NCBI GenBank assembly: GCA_029882975.1
Contig: JAOUJW010000008.1
Coordinates: 62,001 to 126,000 of the forward strand
Direction of reading: 5' to 3'
DNA length: 64,000 nt
Source: Gammaproteobacteria bacterium
GTDB lineage: Bacteria; Pseudomonadota; Gammaproteobacteria; SZUA-152
How positions within the stretch are numbered: the stretch's first letter is position 1; each line of letters begins with the position of its first letter. The notes below the pieces were generated by a model. It made no database searches. It saw only the letters and a list, made by a program, of their open reading frames with translations, and had not been told where the DNA came from. The position numbers were made by a program, and so were the translations under genes. Positions 29,810 through 38,595 of the stretch are shown piece after piece.

Positions 29810-31128
29810 GTACGAACGACAATAATCCCAAACGAGAACCTTCGATTCCAGAACCTTCAACTGCAGAATCATCGAAACCAGAACCAGCGAAACCAGAACC
29901 AGCGAAACCAGAGGCATCTATCCCAGATTCAAAAACGCCGGCGAAAGATAATGAAGCTACGGTAAAACCCGACATGCCCGAGGGTAAACCCGCCGCAACA
30001 AAAGAAACAGCCGGCGGTCGCGTTAAAAGCGGCGCCATCAAAAGCAATAGCATCAAAATTATGGTGACCGCCTTTGTACTGTTGCCATTAGGGGCACTTG
30101 CCGTTGCCACTTATATGAACTTTCAATCCATTGTTACCGCCCATAGCAACAACGAAAGTTTGCAACAGCAGAACGATCAATTGAAACAGCAATTCAGTGT
30201 TTTGGAGCAATCCCTAAGCCGCTTAACCGATACCACCCAAACACTGGATAGAACTGCACAAGATCAGGGTACGGAGCAAACTCTCATTAAAGATTCCCTT
30301 AAACGCCTGACCGAAGAAGTAAGGGACAAGGGTCGGGATCCCATTTTGTGGCAGTTTGCCGAAATCGAATATTTATTGGCTATTGCCAATCATCGCATAT
30401 TACTGGAACGGGATGTGGGCACAGCTATTGTCGCCTTACAAGATGCGGATAAACTTCTGGATAGCATTGGTGATCCGGCTTTAATTCCCATTCGCAAACA
30501 AATTGCCGCAGAGCTGCTGGCACTAAGATCGGTTTCCATTCCCGACGTGAGCGGTATGGCTGTGCGCTTGAGTGTTTTGGCCGAAGGCATTGAGAAACTG
30601 CCTTTACAAAGTCGGCTGCGGCCGCAGACAGCTAAGGCGGTAACGGAGGAAACCCTTTCCGGTTGGGATGGCCTGATGCAAAAAATTCTAGGCGATTTAA
30701 AAGGGGTGGTGTCCTTGCGTCGCAACGATGAAGTAATAGAGCCTTTGCTTCCCCCCGAAGAGCAACACTATCTGGCACAGAATCTGGGTTTAAAACTGGA
30801 AGAATCACGCATGGCATTGCTACGCCGGGATACGGCCGTATTTCAGACCCACTTAAAGGATACGGAGCAATGGGTGGGGCGCTATTTTGACAAGGAGTCA
30901 CCTGCGGTGGTTGATGTATTGAAAACCATGGCTGAGTTTCAGTCCACGGAGTTGAAACCCGAGTTGCCCGATATTAGTGGTTCACTACGCAAACTGAAGG
31001 CTTGGGTAGATCAGCACCACAAACGCCGTAGTGGCGCTCCTGCAGCCAAGACTGACGCCAAAAGGAATGCTCGAGCAGAATCCAAAACCACCGAACCTGA
31101 GGTTGCCACCGAGGGGCCAAAGGAATAG
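29806..31128 (+). CDS. hemX: HemX family membrane protein
   Basis: A 440-residue protein of the HemX family, encoded with hemCD in many gammaproteobacteria; its role in haem synthesis is unresolved and it lacks methyltransferase motifs despite the common database name. It has a low-complexity Pro/Glu/Lys tail with PEPAKPEPAKPE (residues about 15-60), one transmembrane helix (about 84-103), a periplasmic coiled coil (about 115-170, SLQQQNDQLKQQFSVLEQSL) and a helical domain with LWQFAEIEYLLAIANHRILL. It overlaps hemD by 4 nt and precedes hemY by 3 bp. Confidence 0.92.
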   Translation: MSTNDNNPKREPSIPEPSTAESSKPEPAKPEPAKPEASIPDSKTPAKDNEATVKPDMPEGKPAATKETAGGRVKSGAIKSNSIKIMVTAFVLLPLGALAVATYMNFQSIVTAHSNNESLQQQNDQLKQQFSVLEQSLSRLTDTTQTLDRTAQDQGTEQTLIKDSLKRLTEEVRDKGRDPILWQFAEIEYLLAIANHRILLERDVGTAIVALQDADKLLDSIGDPALIPIRKQIAAELLALRSVSIPDVSGMAVRLSVLAEGIEKLPLQSRLRPQTAKAVTEETLSGWDGLMQKILGDLKGVVSLRRNDEVIEPLLPPEEQHYLAQNLGLKLEESRMALLRRDTAVFQTHLKDTEQWVGRYFDKESPAVVDVLKTMAEFQSTELKPELPDISGSLRKLKAWVDQHHKRRSGAPAAKTDAKRNARAESKTTEPEVATEGPKE

Positions 31129-31131
31129 ACC

Positions 31132-32385
31132 ATGAAACTGCTGTTATTGGTTATTATCACGCTGGCCCTATCCGTACTCTTAGGCTTGGCAGTAAAAGAC
31201 GATTCCGGTTATGTGCTGATCAATGCCTACGGCTACACGGCGGAAACCTCCTTGCTTTTTTTAGTGGTGTTGATGGCACTGCTGTTTACGGCGCTATACT
31301 TTACCCTGCGTTTTTACGCCAATATAAAATATGTACCGCGGGGTTATAAACTATGGCGCAGTCGCCAGAATTCCAGCAAGGCCAATGAAACTCTTATTAA
31401 AGGATTGATTGAACTCAGTGAGGGCAATTGGTCCGATGCGGAAAAAAATGTGGTGAAATACGCGAATCAACAACCTGCCTCCTTACTCAACTATCTGGCT
31501 GCGGCGCGTGCAGCTCAGGAACAGGGCGCGTATGAACGCCGTGATACTTATTTACGCAGTGCACATCAGAGCACGCCATCAGCGGACATTGCGGTTGGGT
31601 TGACTCAGGCAGAACTGCAACTGGACCAAAATCAATTGGAACAGGCTCTGGCCACGCTGCGAAGGCTGCAGCAACTGGCCCCCAAGCATAAGCGTGTACT
31701 GAAGAATTTGGCAAAATTGTATAGGGATCTGGGCGATTGGAACCATCTGGTGGAATTGATTCCTATCTTGCGGAAACGCAAGGTCTTCAGTCCCGAGCGT
31801 ATCAGCGAAATGGAAGAACAGGCTTTTATGCGGTTATTGGATATGGCCGTTACCGATGAGCGCCTCAGTCTGCAGGATGTGTGGTATCGCATTCCCCAGC
31901 CACTGCAGGAGAAAGAAGCTATTTTGTGCCAGTACGTGAATTTTTTGCTGGAGACCGGCAACAGCAATGTTGCAGAACCTTTGTTGCGTAATGCGCTGAA
32001 AAAAAATTGGAGTGAATCATTGGTACGCTTGTATGGCATTGTGGATGCGCCGGAGCCCAAGCGGCAGTTACAAACCGCCGAGTCCTGGTTATCCAGCCAT
32101 GAAAACAATGCCACGGTTTTACTCACCCTGGGGCGCTTAAGTTTACGCAATCGCTTGTGGGGTAAGGCGCGAGATTATTTTGAAGCCAGCATAGGCGCCG
32201 GCTCTTTGGCTGAGGCTTACCACGAACTGGGGCATTTGCTGGAGAAACTGGGAGAAATGGACAAGGCCATCAAATGCTATCGCAAAGGGTTAGAATATTC
32301 ACCGGGCTGTCATTATGGTATTGCCCAAAACCTGTCGGCGCACGAGGTGGAACATAAGCCGCGCTTGTCGCCACCCGGAAACTAA
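31132..32385 (+). CDS. hemY: HemY family TPR membrane protein
   Basis: A 417-residue inner-membrane protein of the proteobacterial HemY family, not the Bacillus protoporphyrinogen oxidase of the same name. Two N-terminal hydrophobic segments (about 1-20 and 38-62) precede the conserved LIKGLIELSEGNWSDAEK and a series of TPR-like helical repeats (for example AYHELGHLLEKLGEMDKAI). It is the last gene of the hem operon, and a compact hairpin overlaps its stop codon. Confidence 0.93.
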   Translation: MKLLLLVIITLALSVLLGLAVKDDSGYVLINAYGYTAETSLLFLVVLMALLFTALYFTLRFYANIKYVPRGYKLWRSRQNSSKANETLIKGLIELSEGNWSDAEKNVVKYANQQPASLLNYLAAARAAQEQGAYERRDTYLRSAHQSTPSADIAVGLTQAELQLDQNQLEQALATLRRLQQLAPKHKRVLKNLAKLYRDLGDWNHLVELIPILRKRKVFSPERISEMEEQAFMRLLDMAVTDERLSLQDVWYRIPQPLQEKEAILCQYVNFLLETGNSNVAEPLLRNALKKNWSESLVRLYGIVDAPEPKRQLQTAESWLSSHENNATVLLTLGRLSLRNRLWGKARDYFEASIGAGSLAEAYHELGHLLEKLGEMDKAIKCYRKGLEYSPGCHYGIAQNLSAHEVEHKPRLSPPGN

Positions 32386-32400
32386 CCGGTCATCCGGTTA
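32383..32400. other. Hairpin at the hemY stop codon
   Basis: TAACCGG and CCGGTTA form a 7-bp stem with loop TCAT; the hemY TAA is inside the stem. There is no T-run on either strand. It lies between convergent hemY and the reductase gene, so it may help end transcription, but it is not a classical terminator. Confidence 0.4.
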
Positions 32401-32416
32401 ACAATCGACGGGAAAA

Positions 32417-33433
32417 TCAGGATTCCTTAGGAGTCTGGAACTCAAAGGCGTCAGAGAAATAGCGTTCCCGTAGCATTCCCTGTTTTAAAAATGCCGATTG
32501 TCCTGCTTGCACCATGGCGGGTGGGCCGCTGGCATAGATGTCAAACCCGCTGAGATCCGGATATTCCGCCGCGATAGCTTCATGGACCAGACCTTTGTGA
32601 CCGGTCCAATCGTCGGTGACAGCCGGAGCAGACAGAACCGGTGTATACAATATGTGATCATGCTGCGTGGCCCAGTGAATGGCCAGATCATGCATATATA
32701 AGTCGTGTTTCGCTCTGGCGCCCCAATACAAATGGATCGACCGGCCGGCTTGCTCCGCAATCAAGTGTTCGATCATACTCTTGACGGGCGCGAAGCCGGT
32801 ACCCCCGGCCATGAACAGTAGGGGTCGATCCGATTCCTGCAATACAAACCCTCCCAATGGTCCCTCTATCCGTAAGATGTCTTTTTCCTTGATATGGTTA
32901 AATACATGGCCGGTAAAATCTCCACCTTCCACATGGCGAATATGTAACATGATGAGCTCATCATCGTGGGGAGCATTGGCAATAGAGAAACTGCGGCGAC
33001 GGCCGTCGGCCAGTAGAAAATCAATGTACTGTCCGGCAAAAAATTGCAGACGCTCGGTCGCAGGTAACTTCAATCCCAGTTCCATCACATCGTGAGTCAG
33101 TTTTTGTTTGCCGGCCACTCGGCAAGGCAGTTTCTTCACCTGCAGTTTGGAATTGGCATCCAACAGATTCACCTGCAGCTCCAAATCGGTTTGGGCGCGG
33201 GCCTGGCAGCTTAATACAATATTCTGGTCCATTTCTTCCACAGATAAAGCTTCTGGGGGGGTAGCATAATCCACCCGGCCATTGAGCAGACGGCATTTAC
33301 AGGCACCACAATAACCGCTGCGGCAACCGTAGGGGAAATTCAGACCCTGTCGCAAGGCTGCATCCAGCACACTTTCTTGCTCGCTAATTGAAAATTGGTG
33401 CTCGCCGGGTTGCAGTTGTATTTGGAAACTCAT
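32417..33433 (-). CDS. [2Fe-2S] ferredoxin / FAD-NAD(P)H oxidoreductase fusion (AscD-like)
   Basis: A 338-residue electron-transfer enzyme. The N-terminal plant-type ferredoxin domain has CRSGYCGACKCRL plus a later Cys (VLSCQAR) for the [2Fe-2S] cluster. The FAD domain has RRRSFSIANAP, and the NAD(P)H domain has LLFMAGGTGFAPVKSMIEHL. Databases often name such proteins CDP-6-deoxy-delta-3,4-glucoseen reductase, but no deoxysugar genes are here, so the electron acceptor is unknown. It converges on hemY and is divergent from the SDR gene. Confidence 0.88.
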   Translation of the reverse strand: MSFQIQLQPGEHQFSISEQESVLDAALRQGLNFPYGCRSGYCGACKCRLLNGRVDYATPPEALSVEEMDQNIVLSCQARAQTDLELQVNLLDANSKLQVKKLPCRVAGKQKLTHDVMELGLKLPATERLQFFAGQYIDFLLADGRRRSFSIANAPHDDELIMLHIRHVEGGDFTGHVFNHIKEKDILRIEGPLGGFVLQESDRPLLFMAGGTGFAPVKSMIEHLIAEQAGRSIHLYWGARAKHDLYMHDLAIHWATQHDHILYTPVLSAPAVTDDWTGHKGLVHEAIAAEYPDLSGFDIYASGPPAMVQAGQSAFLKQGMLRERYFSDAFEFQTPKES

Positions 33434-33556
33434 GTCAAAACTCTTAATCGTACTTTTGAAGGTATTGTGCCCAATGCTGATTTAACGGACAGTATATGTT
33501 AGCTTCGTCCTCTAACCACTGATATTCGTTAATAGAATGGCACCAGGTGCGCAATT

Positions 33557-34474
33557 ATGAGCCAATTCGAGCAGGAGAAACAACCCGGCATGAATGTGTT
33601 TATTATAGGCTTCGGCGATATAGGTTGCCGGGTAGCCCGTTTGTGCCGACAGCAGGGCTATGATGTCGGTGCTATCAGCCGGCAGCCCGGGAAATGTTCC
33701 CAAGAAGTGACAGCAGTCACGGCGGATTTGGATGACCCCGACAGTTTGCGGGATCTGCCGTTACAGGAGAAAGTCCTGTTTTATTTCGCACCACCACCGG
33801 TATCAGGCTGCAGTGATTCCCGTATGACTAACTTGGTTGCGGCACTGAACCGACAACCCGACCAACAACCCAAAAAAGTTGTACTCATCAGCACCACCGC
33901 AGTATACGGTGATTGCGGCGGCCAGTGGATAGACGAAACAGCAATAGTACAGCCGCAAACGGCTCGAGGCCAACGGCGCCTGGATGCGGAACAACAAATG
34001 CTGCGCTGGACCCAACAATATGCCATACCCCTGGTAATTCTGCGTGTTGGGGGAATTTACGGTCCCAAGCGACTGCCTCTGGATCGCTTGCGCCAAGGGT
34101 TGCCCATTTTGTTGGAATCTCAGTCACCCTATACCAACCGAATTCACGAAGACGATCTGGCTGCTATCTGCCTGGCAGCAGCACAGCAAAATGTCTCCGG
34201 GTACTTTAATGTGAGCGATGGACATCCCGGTACCATGTCACGCTATTTTAAAGATATTGCTAGAGCTATGGATTTAGCGCCACCACCGGAAGTGAACATG
34301 GATACAGCCCGAGAGGTCATGAGTGCCGGTATGCTATCTTATTTGCAGGAATCGCGACGGCTCAACAATACCAAGTTGTTGCAGGAACTGGACATAGAAC
34401 TGCGGTATCCTAACTTTGAACAAGGGCTCAAAGCCTGTGTTGCAGAGTTAGCCACGCAATGGGATAAATCTTAA
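33557..34474 (+). CDS. NAD(P)-binding SDR / epimerase-like protein (YeeZ-type)
   Basis: A 305-residue protein with a Rossmann motif near the N-terminus (VFIIGFGDIGCRVARL), VVLISTTAVYGDCGGQW (Ser/Thr and Tyr region of extended SDRs) and LRVGGIYGPKRLPLDRLRQG. The substrate is unknown. The start at 33557 has AGGTG at good spacing; a second ATG at 33590 would place the Rossmann strand right at the N-terminus as in relatives. Its stop codon overlaps the coaBC stop tail-to-tail by 4 nt. Confidence 0.82.
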   Translation: MSQFEQEKQPGMNVFIIGFGDIGCRVARLCRQQGYDVGAISRQPGKCSQEVTAVTADLDDPDSLRDLPLQEKVLFYFAPPPVSGCSDSRMTNLVAALNRQPDQQPKKVVLISTTAVYGDCGGQWIDETAIVQPQTARGQRRLDAEQQMLRWTQQYAIPLVILRVGGIYGPKRLPLDRLRQGLPILLESQSPYTNRIHEDDLAAICLAAAQQNVSGYFNVSDGHPGTMSRYFKDIARAMDLAPPPEVNMDTAREVMSAGMLSYLQESRRLNNTKLLQELDIELRYPNFEQGLKACVAELATQWDKS

Positions 34475-35682
34475 GGTTTGTAAATCGCGGCAATCAAGGC
34501 GATTAACTGCCGAGCTACCAGGGATTTGTTGGCAGGTGCAATGGCCTCATAACGCTTCTCCTCACCCTGGATCCAGTATACGTTCAGGGCATTGTCTTCG
34601 GCATCAAAACCCTGTTTCTCACCGACCAGATTGGCGGCGATCATATTCAGGTTTTTCCGGTGTAATTTGTCTTGGGCATATTGTTCCAGATCCTGGGTCT
34701 CGGCAGCAAAACCCACGGTGAACACCTGGGGAAATTGTTGTGCCACGTCGCTAAGAATGTCCGGATTGCGTTGCAGTTCCAGGGTAAGCGTCTCAGAGGA
34801 CTTTTTCATTTTCTGTGTTTGAGTCGACACTGGTCGATAGTCCGCCACCGCAGCCGCGCTGATAAAAATATGGTGTTGCGGCGCCTGTTGCAACACGGCC
34901 TCATGCATTTGTGCGGCAGACACCACATCAATGCGCTTCACTTTGTTGGGTTCGGGGGTTTGCAAAAACACCGGGCCGCTTACCAGGGTGCAGTGAGCAC
35001 CGGCTTCCACGGCGGCACGCGCCAATGCAAACCCCATTTTCCCTGAACTGCGATTGCTGAGATAACGGACCGGGTCCAACGCTTCGCGAGTGGGGCCGGC
35101 TGATACCAATACCCGCACACCGTTGAGTGAGCCAGGTCGAAACAGTTGTTCAATGGCTTGGCAGATGGCCTGAGGTTGCAGCATCCTTCCAGGGCCTATA
35201 TCGCCGCAGGCTTGCTCACCTTCATCCGGTCCCAAAATGGTAATTTGTCGCTTTTTCAGCGTGGCAATATTATCTTGAGTTACTGAGTTGATCCACATAT
35301 GCTGATTCATGGCGGGAGCTACGGCAACCGGGGCTGTTGTTGCCAGGCTGAGCGCGGATAATAGAGTATCCGCAGAACCCTGTGCCAACCCGGCAATGCT
35401 GTTTGCGCTAGCCGGGGCGATTACCAATGCGTCGCCCCAGCGCGCCAGCTCAATATGTCCCATGCCGGCTTCCGCCTCTTCATCCAACAAATGTTGATGT
35501 ACGGGAAAACCGCTTAAGGCTTGAAACGTCAACGGGGCTACAAACTCGGTAGCCGCCGGAGTCATAACCACACGAACTGTGGCACCTGCCGCCTGTAACA
35601 GACGCAGCAGTTCCGCGGCTTTATAAGCGGCAATGCTGCCGGTGACGCCCAGGATAATGTTTTTGTTGGATAATGTGCTCAT
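34471..35682 (-). CDS. coaBC: Bifunctional phosphopantothenoylcysteine decarboxylase / phosphopantothenate-cysteine ligase
   Basis: CoaBC (Dfp) carries out two steps of coenzyme A synthesis. The N-terminal CoaC flavodomain has IILGVTGSIAAYKAAELL, ASANSIAGLAQG, PAMNQHMW and ACGDIGPGRM; the C-terminal CoaB domain has SAGPTREALDPVRYLSNRSS. I chose ATG 35682 by comparison with E. coli Dfp (403 versus 406 residues). ATG 35715 has a better ribosome-binding match and cannot be excluded. It is divergent from radC, the classical dfp/radC arrangement, but here a MITE-like element lies between them. Confidence 0.95.
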   Translation of the reverse strand: MSTLSNKNIILGVTGSIAAYKAAELLRLLQAAGATVRVVMTPAATEFVAPLTFQALSGFPVHQHLLDEEAEAGMGHIELARWGDALVIAPASANSIAGLAQGSADTLLSALSLATTAPVAVAPAMNQHMWINSVTQDNIATLKKRQITILGPDEGEQACGDIGPGRMLQPQAICQAIEQLFRPGSLNGVRVLVSAGPTREALDPVRYLSNRSSGKMGFALARAAVEAGAHCTLVSGPVFLQTPEPNKVKRIDVVSAAQMHEAVLQQAPQHHIFISAAAVADYRPVSTQTQKMKKSSETLTLELQRNPDILSDVAQQFPQVFTVGFAAETQDLEQYAQDKLHRKNLNMIAANLVGEKQGFDAEDNALNVYWIQGEEKRYEAIAPANKSLVARQLIALIAAIYKP

Positions 35683-35817
35683 TACATTGGTATTTTGCTC
35701 AGAAAACTCGCTCATTGTACGTCCGGGTTGGGCGGGCCACAAATAAAAACCGAATTTGTTCTACAAACAAAACAGTAAATATTAGCAAAAACAAACCATT
35801 ACCAATACAAACGATAA

Positions 35818-35978
35818 CTAAGGAACCTCTGATTAATTCCTTGATGAGCAGAGATGAGGACTAAATCGGCATGTGCGAGGCGAAAAACGCAGGGAATATC
35901 GGGAATATTTTCAAGTTTTTCAACAAACCAATTGAGTCCTCATAAATGCCCTTCGCGGAGTTAATCAGAGGTTCCCTA
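35818..35978. mobile_element. MITE-like element with 15-bp terminal inverted repeats
   Basis: GGAACCTCTGATTAA (35822-35836) is perfectly repeated in inverted orientation as TTAATCAGAGGTTCC (35961-35975). The trinucleotide CTA flanks the element on both sides (35818-35820 and 35976-35978), a plausible target duplication if the left end starts at 35821. A second inverted pair, ATGAGGACT (35854-35862) and AGTCCTCAT (35935-35943), is nested inside. The 155-bp element has no coding capacity and would fold into a long hairpin. The ends recall IS5-type insertion sequences, so it may be an internally deleted derivative moved by a transposase encoded elsewhere. Confidence 0.75.
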
Positions 35979-36007
35979 TTTAAAAACTTTACGAATAAGG
36001 GGGGGAT

Positions 36008-36682
36008 ATGGCGATTTCGGACTGGCCCTTGCAGGAGCGTCCGCGGGAGAAAATGTTGCAGCGTGGAGCTGCCGCTTTGTCTGACGCGGAGTTGCTGGCC
36101 ATATTTTTACGCACTGGCGTAAAAGGAAAAAGTGCTGTGGATTTATCCCGGGAATTGCTGCAGCGATTTGGCAGCTTGCGAGCCTTGTTGACGGCTGACC
36201 AAAACGCGTTTTGTCGTCATCCCGGATTGGGGCAGGCCAAGTATGTGCAGCTTCAGGCCGTATTGGAAATGTCCCGGCGTCATTTGCAAGAAACCTTGCA
36301 GCGGGGCCAGGCACTCAGCAGTCCCTTGGATACACGCGAATATTTAGTCGCGCACTTACGGGATTATCCTCATGAAGTGTTCGCCTGTTTGTTTCTGGAC
36401 AATCGACATCGGGTGATTCAATTTGAAGAGATGTTTCGTGGAACCATTAATGGCGCCTCGGTACATCCCCGAGAAGTGGTTAAACGAGCCTTGAGTTTGA
36501 ATAGTGCTTCGGTGATTTTCGCCCACAATCATCCTTCCGGCGTTGCCGAACCCAGCGAAGCGGATCATCGCATTACTACGCGTTTGGTGCAGGCGCTGGA
36601 GCTGGTGGACATTCGCGTGCTGGACCATTTTGTGATTGGAGATGGGGAAGCGGTTTCTTTCGCGGAACGGGGCTTTTTATAG
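36008..36682 (+). CDS. radC: RadC family JAB-domain protein
   Basis: A 224-residue protein of the RadC (UPF0758) family. The N-terminal helix-hairpin-helix region has [20 protein letters not shown], and the JAB metalloprotease-like domain shows [14 protein letters not shown] and [16 protein letters not shown], where the HxHPSG-x-D metal ligands are intact. The earlier DNA-repair assignment is doubtful and the true function is unknown. An AAGGGGGGAT ribosome site precedes ATG 36008. It is divergent from coaBC; the usual rpmB-rpmG downstream partners are absent. Confidence 0.93.
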   Translation: MAISDWPLQERPREKMLQRGAAALSDAELLAIFLRTGVKGKSAVDLSRELLQRFGSLRALLTADQNAFCRHPGLGQAKYVQLQAVLEMSRRHLQETLQRGQALSSPLDTREYLVAHLRDYPHEVFACLFLDNRHRVIQFEEMFRGTINGASVHPREVVKRALSLNSASVIFAHNHPSGVAEPSEADHRITTRLVQALELVDIRVLDHFVIGDGEAVSFAERGFL

Positions 36683-36704
36683 TTTTTGTCCCAGGAAGCC
36701 GTTA

Positions 36705-37553
36705 CTATTTATTCTGCTCCAATTGCTTTAATACCAGGTCGATGGCGTCCAGCCCTTCGGATAAATCGTCAAACTCCTGCTCGGAAGCTTCTTCGCGAAT
36801 GAATTTTTTGCCTTTTTTAGAATTCCACTTGAGAGCGACTGCGCTGACGTTGTCGGCATTGGGATAGGAGGCCGTCTCCGCTTGGGTGGCCAACTGTTCC
36901 AAAGACTCCTCCAAATGGGGTTCTTCCATGTACTGCCTCACAGTTTCCTCACTGACTGCACCCCAGAGCCCGTCTGTACATAACAGTAAAACATCATCAT
37001 GTTCCAATTCTTCGGTTTCGGAAACACTGGGTAAAATGCGCAATTTTGGGGTGCCAATACAACGAGTAATGATGTGCCGTTCCGGATGTTTCAACATTTG
37101 TGCTTCGGTGATTTTGCCTTGTTGCCGTAATTCGGCCACTTTGGAGTGATCCACCGTGCGCACATGGGTGTAGCCGTGGCGAAATATGTAAAAACGACTG
37201 TCGCCCACATGGGCCCAACAGGCCTGCCCGTTTTGGATTAAAGCCATTACACAGGTGGTACGCGGCTGTTGTGGTGGGTTGTGACGGGCACCGGCTTCTA
37301 TAACATCCTGGTTGGCGATGGTAATCACATCGCGCATAAATTTTCGCGGGTTACCAACTGGGAACTTACAGTTGTGAAAGGATTGAATCACGCTGTCCAC
37401 AAATGTGTCCGCAGCCAGTTTACCCCCGGCATGACCGCTCATGCCATCGGCCAATACCAGTAAAACGGCTTCGGGTTTTTCGGCAATACCAACCCGATCT
37501 TGGTTTGCTTTGCGGTTTCCTAATAATGAAGTGGTGCCGATAATATAGTCCAT
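36705..37553 (-). CDS. PP2C-type Ser/Thr protein phosphatase
   Basis: A 282-residue metal-dependent phosphatase. It shows NQD (about 17-19), LADGMSGHAGG (about 35-44, metal-binding Asp36), CWAHVGDSRFY, LLLCTDGLWG and ADNVSAVAL, the ordered PP2C motifs. The start at 37553 lies 4 bp after the kinase stop codon and is preceded by GTGAGG; the longer frame from 37637 would overlap the kinase gene by 80 nt. It is probably the antagonist of the kinase encoded upstream. Confidence 0.9.
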   Translation of the reverse strand: MDYIIGTTSLLGNRKANQDRVGIAEKPEAVLLVLADGMSGHAGGKLAADTFVDSVIQSFHNCKFPVGNPRKFMRDVITIANQDVIEAGARHNPPQQPRTTCVMALIQNGQACWAHVGDSRFYIFRHGYTHVRTVDHSKVAELRQQGKITEAQMLKHPERHIITRCIGTPKLRILPSVSETEELEHDDVLLLCTDGLWGAVSEETVRQYMEEPHLEESLEQLATQAETASYPNADNVSAVALKWNSKKGKKFIREEASEQEFDDLSEGLDAIDLVLKQLEQNK

Positions 37554-37557
37554 AGCC

Positions 37558-38496
37558 TCACCCGGTTTTCCGGCCAAATAAACGGTTGAGCATTCCTTTT
37601 TTGGGTTCCGGCGTGGTTTCAATTGCCGCTTTTTCAAACAATTCCATATATTCGTCTATGGATTGAGGTCGCAACAAGGCATCCAACTCCATGGCCCAGT
37701 CCACCGCCTGCAAGAGCGAAGCTGAGTACTTCTTCGCATAGGCTTGAGCGGCCGGTTTCAAAGTGTCTTTTTCCTTGCGCAGATTGGCGCTGGGTGGCGG
37801 ACAACCATCCATGCAGGCGCGAATGGTGGCGCCCACGGCATAAATATCCGTCCACGGACCAATGTAGCCGTTCTTTTTGTATTGTTCCGGGGGCGAGAAA
37901 CCATCGGTGATGACGGAACGAGGTTGAAACTGTCGACTCATTTGGGTGCGATGCACTGCGCCGAAATCCAGTAGCAAAGGGGCGCCTCCCGGTTGCACGT
38001 GGATGTTACCGGGTTTGATATCCAGGTGCAGCATGTGGGCCTCATGGACCACTCGTAAACCATCCAGCAAGGGTGGGAATAAGGTTAAAATCACTTTTTG
38101 GCTTAAACCGCCGCCGCCTTTTTTGATAAAATTTTGTAGATTGGTCCCCGGCTTGTAGTCCATGACCATATATAAAGTGCCGTTAGCTTCGAAAAAATGC
38201 GTGACATGAACGATATTGGGATGATGGAGTTTGCGTAAAGCATTGGCCTCATGGTGGAACAGCTTGCGTCCCTCGGCGTAGGCATCGGTAAATTCAGCCC
38301 CGTTAAGAATAACACTACCATCGGTGTCACGACGGGCCATTTTTTGCGGTAAATACTCCTTAATGACCACGCGCTCTTTATTGTCCTGATTGATAGCCAA
38401 ATACACTATACTGAAACCACCTGCGCTAAGGGTTTTTTCCACTACAAATGGCGCTAGTGTGGTACCTGGGGGCAGACTGTGAGGTTTTTCGCTCAT
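37558..38496 (-). CDS. Hanks-type Ser/Thr protein kinase
   Basis: A 312-residue soluble kinase with the glycine-rich loop LSAGGFSIVYLA (about 23-34), Lys46 in VVIKEYLP, catalytic loop HLDIKPGN (about 157-164; the usual HRD Arg is Leu, so a non-RD kinase), DFG at about 177-179 and GFSPPEQY as the APE equivalent. No transmembrane or PASTA segment is present. ATG 38496 is preferred over an upstream TTG at 38517. It forms an operon with the PP2C gene and is divergent from yicC. Substrates are unknown. Confidence 0.9.
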   Translation of the reverse strand: MSEKPHSLPPGTTLAPFVVEKTLSAGGFSIVYLAINQDNKERVVIKEYLPQKMARRDTDGSVILNGAEFTDAYAEGRKLFHHEANALRKLHHPNIVHVTHFFEANGTLYMVMDYKPGTNLQNFIKKGGGGLSQKVILTLFPPLLDGLRVVHEAHMLHLDIKPGNIHVQPGGAPLLLDFGAVHRTQMSRQFQPRSVITDGFSPPEQYKKNGYIGPWTDIYAVGATIRACMDGCPPPSANLRKEKDTLKPAAQAYAKKYSASLLQAVDWAMELDALLRPQSIDEYMELFEKAAIETTPEPKKGMLNRLFGRKTG

Positions 38497-38595
38497 TTTG
38501 CGGATAATCGACGCCAATCAATATAAAATACTTGCTTTATGCACTTGGTTTTTGGCTTAAAGCACCGGAATACCGTTACTTCCACAGAGGGTAGT

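Noticed and set aside
29806-31128. HemX as a real uroporphyrinogen-III C-methyltransferase
   Set aside because: The name is widespread, but the sequence lacks SAM-methyltransferase motifs; it is a coiled-coil membrane protein.
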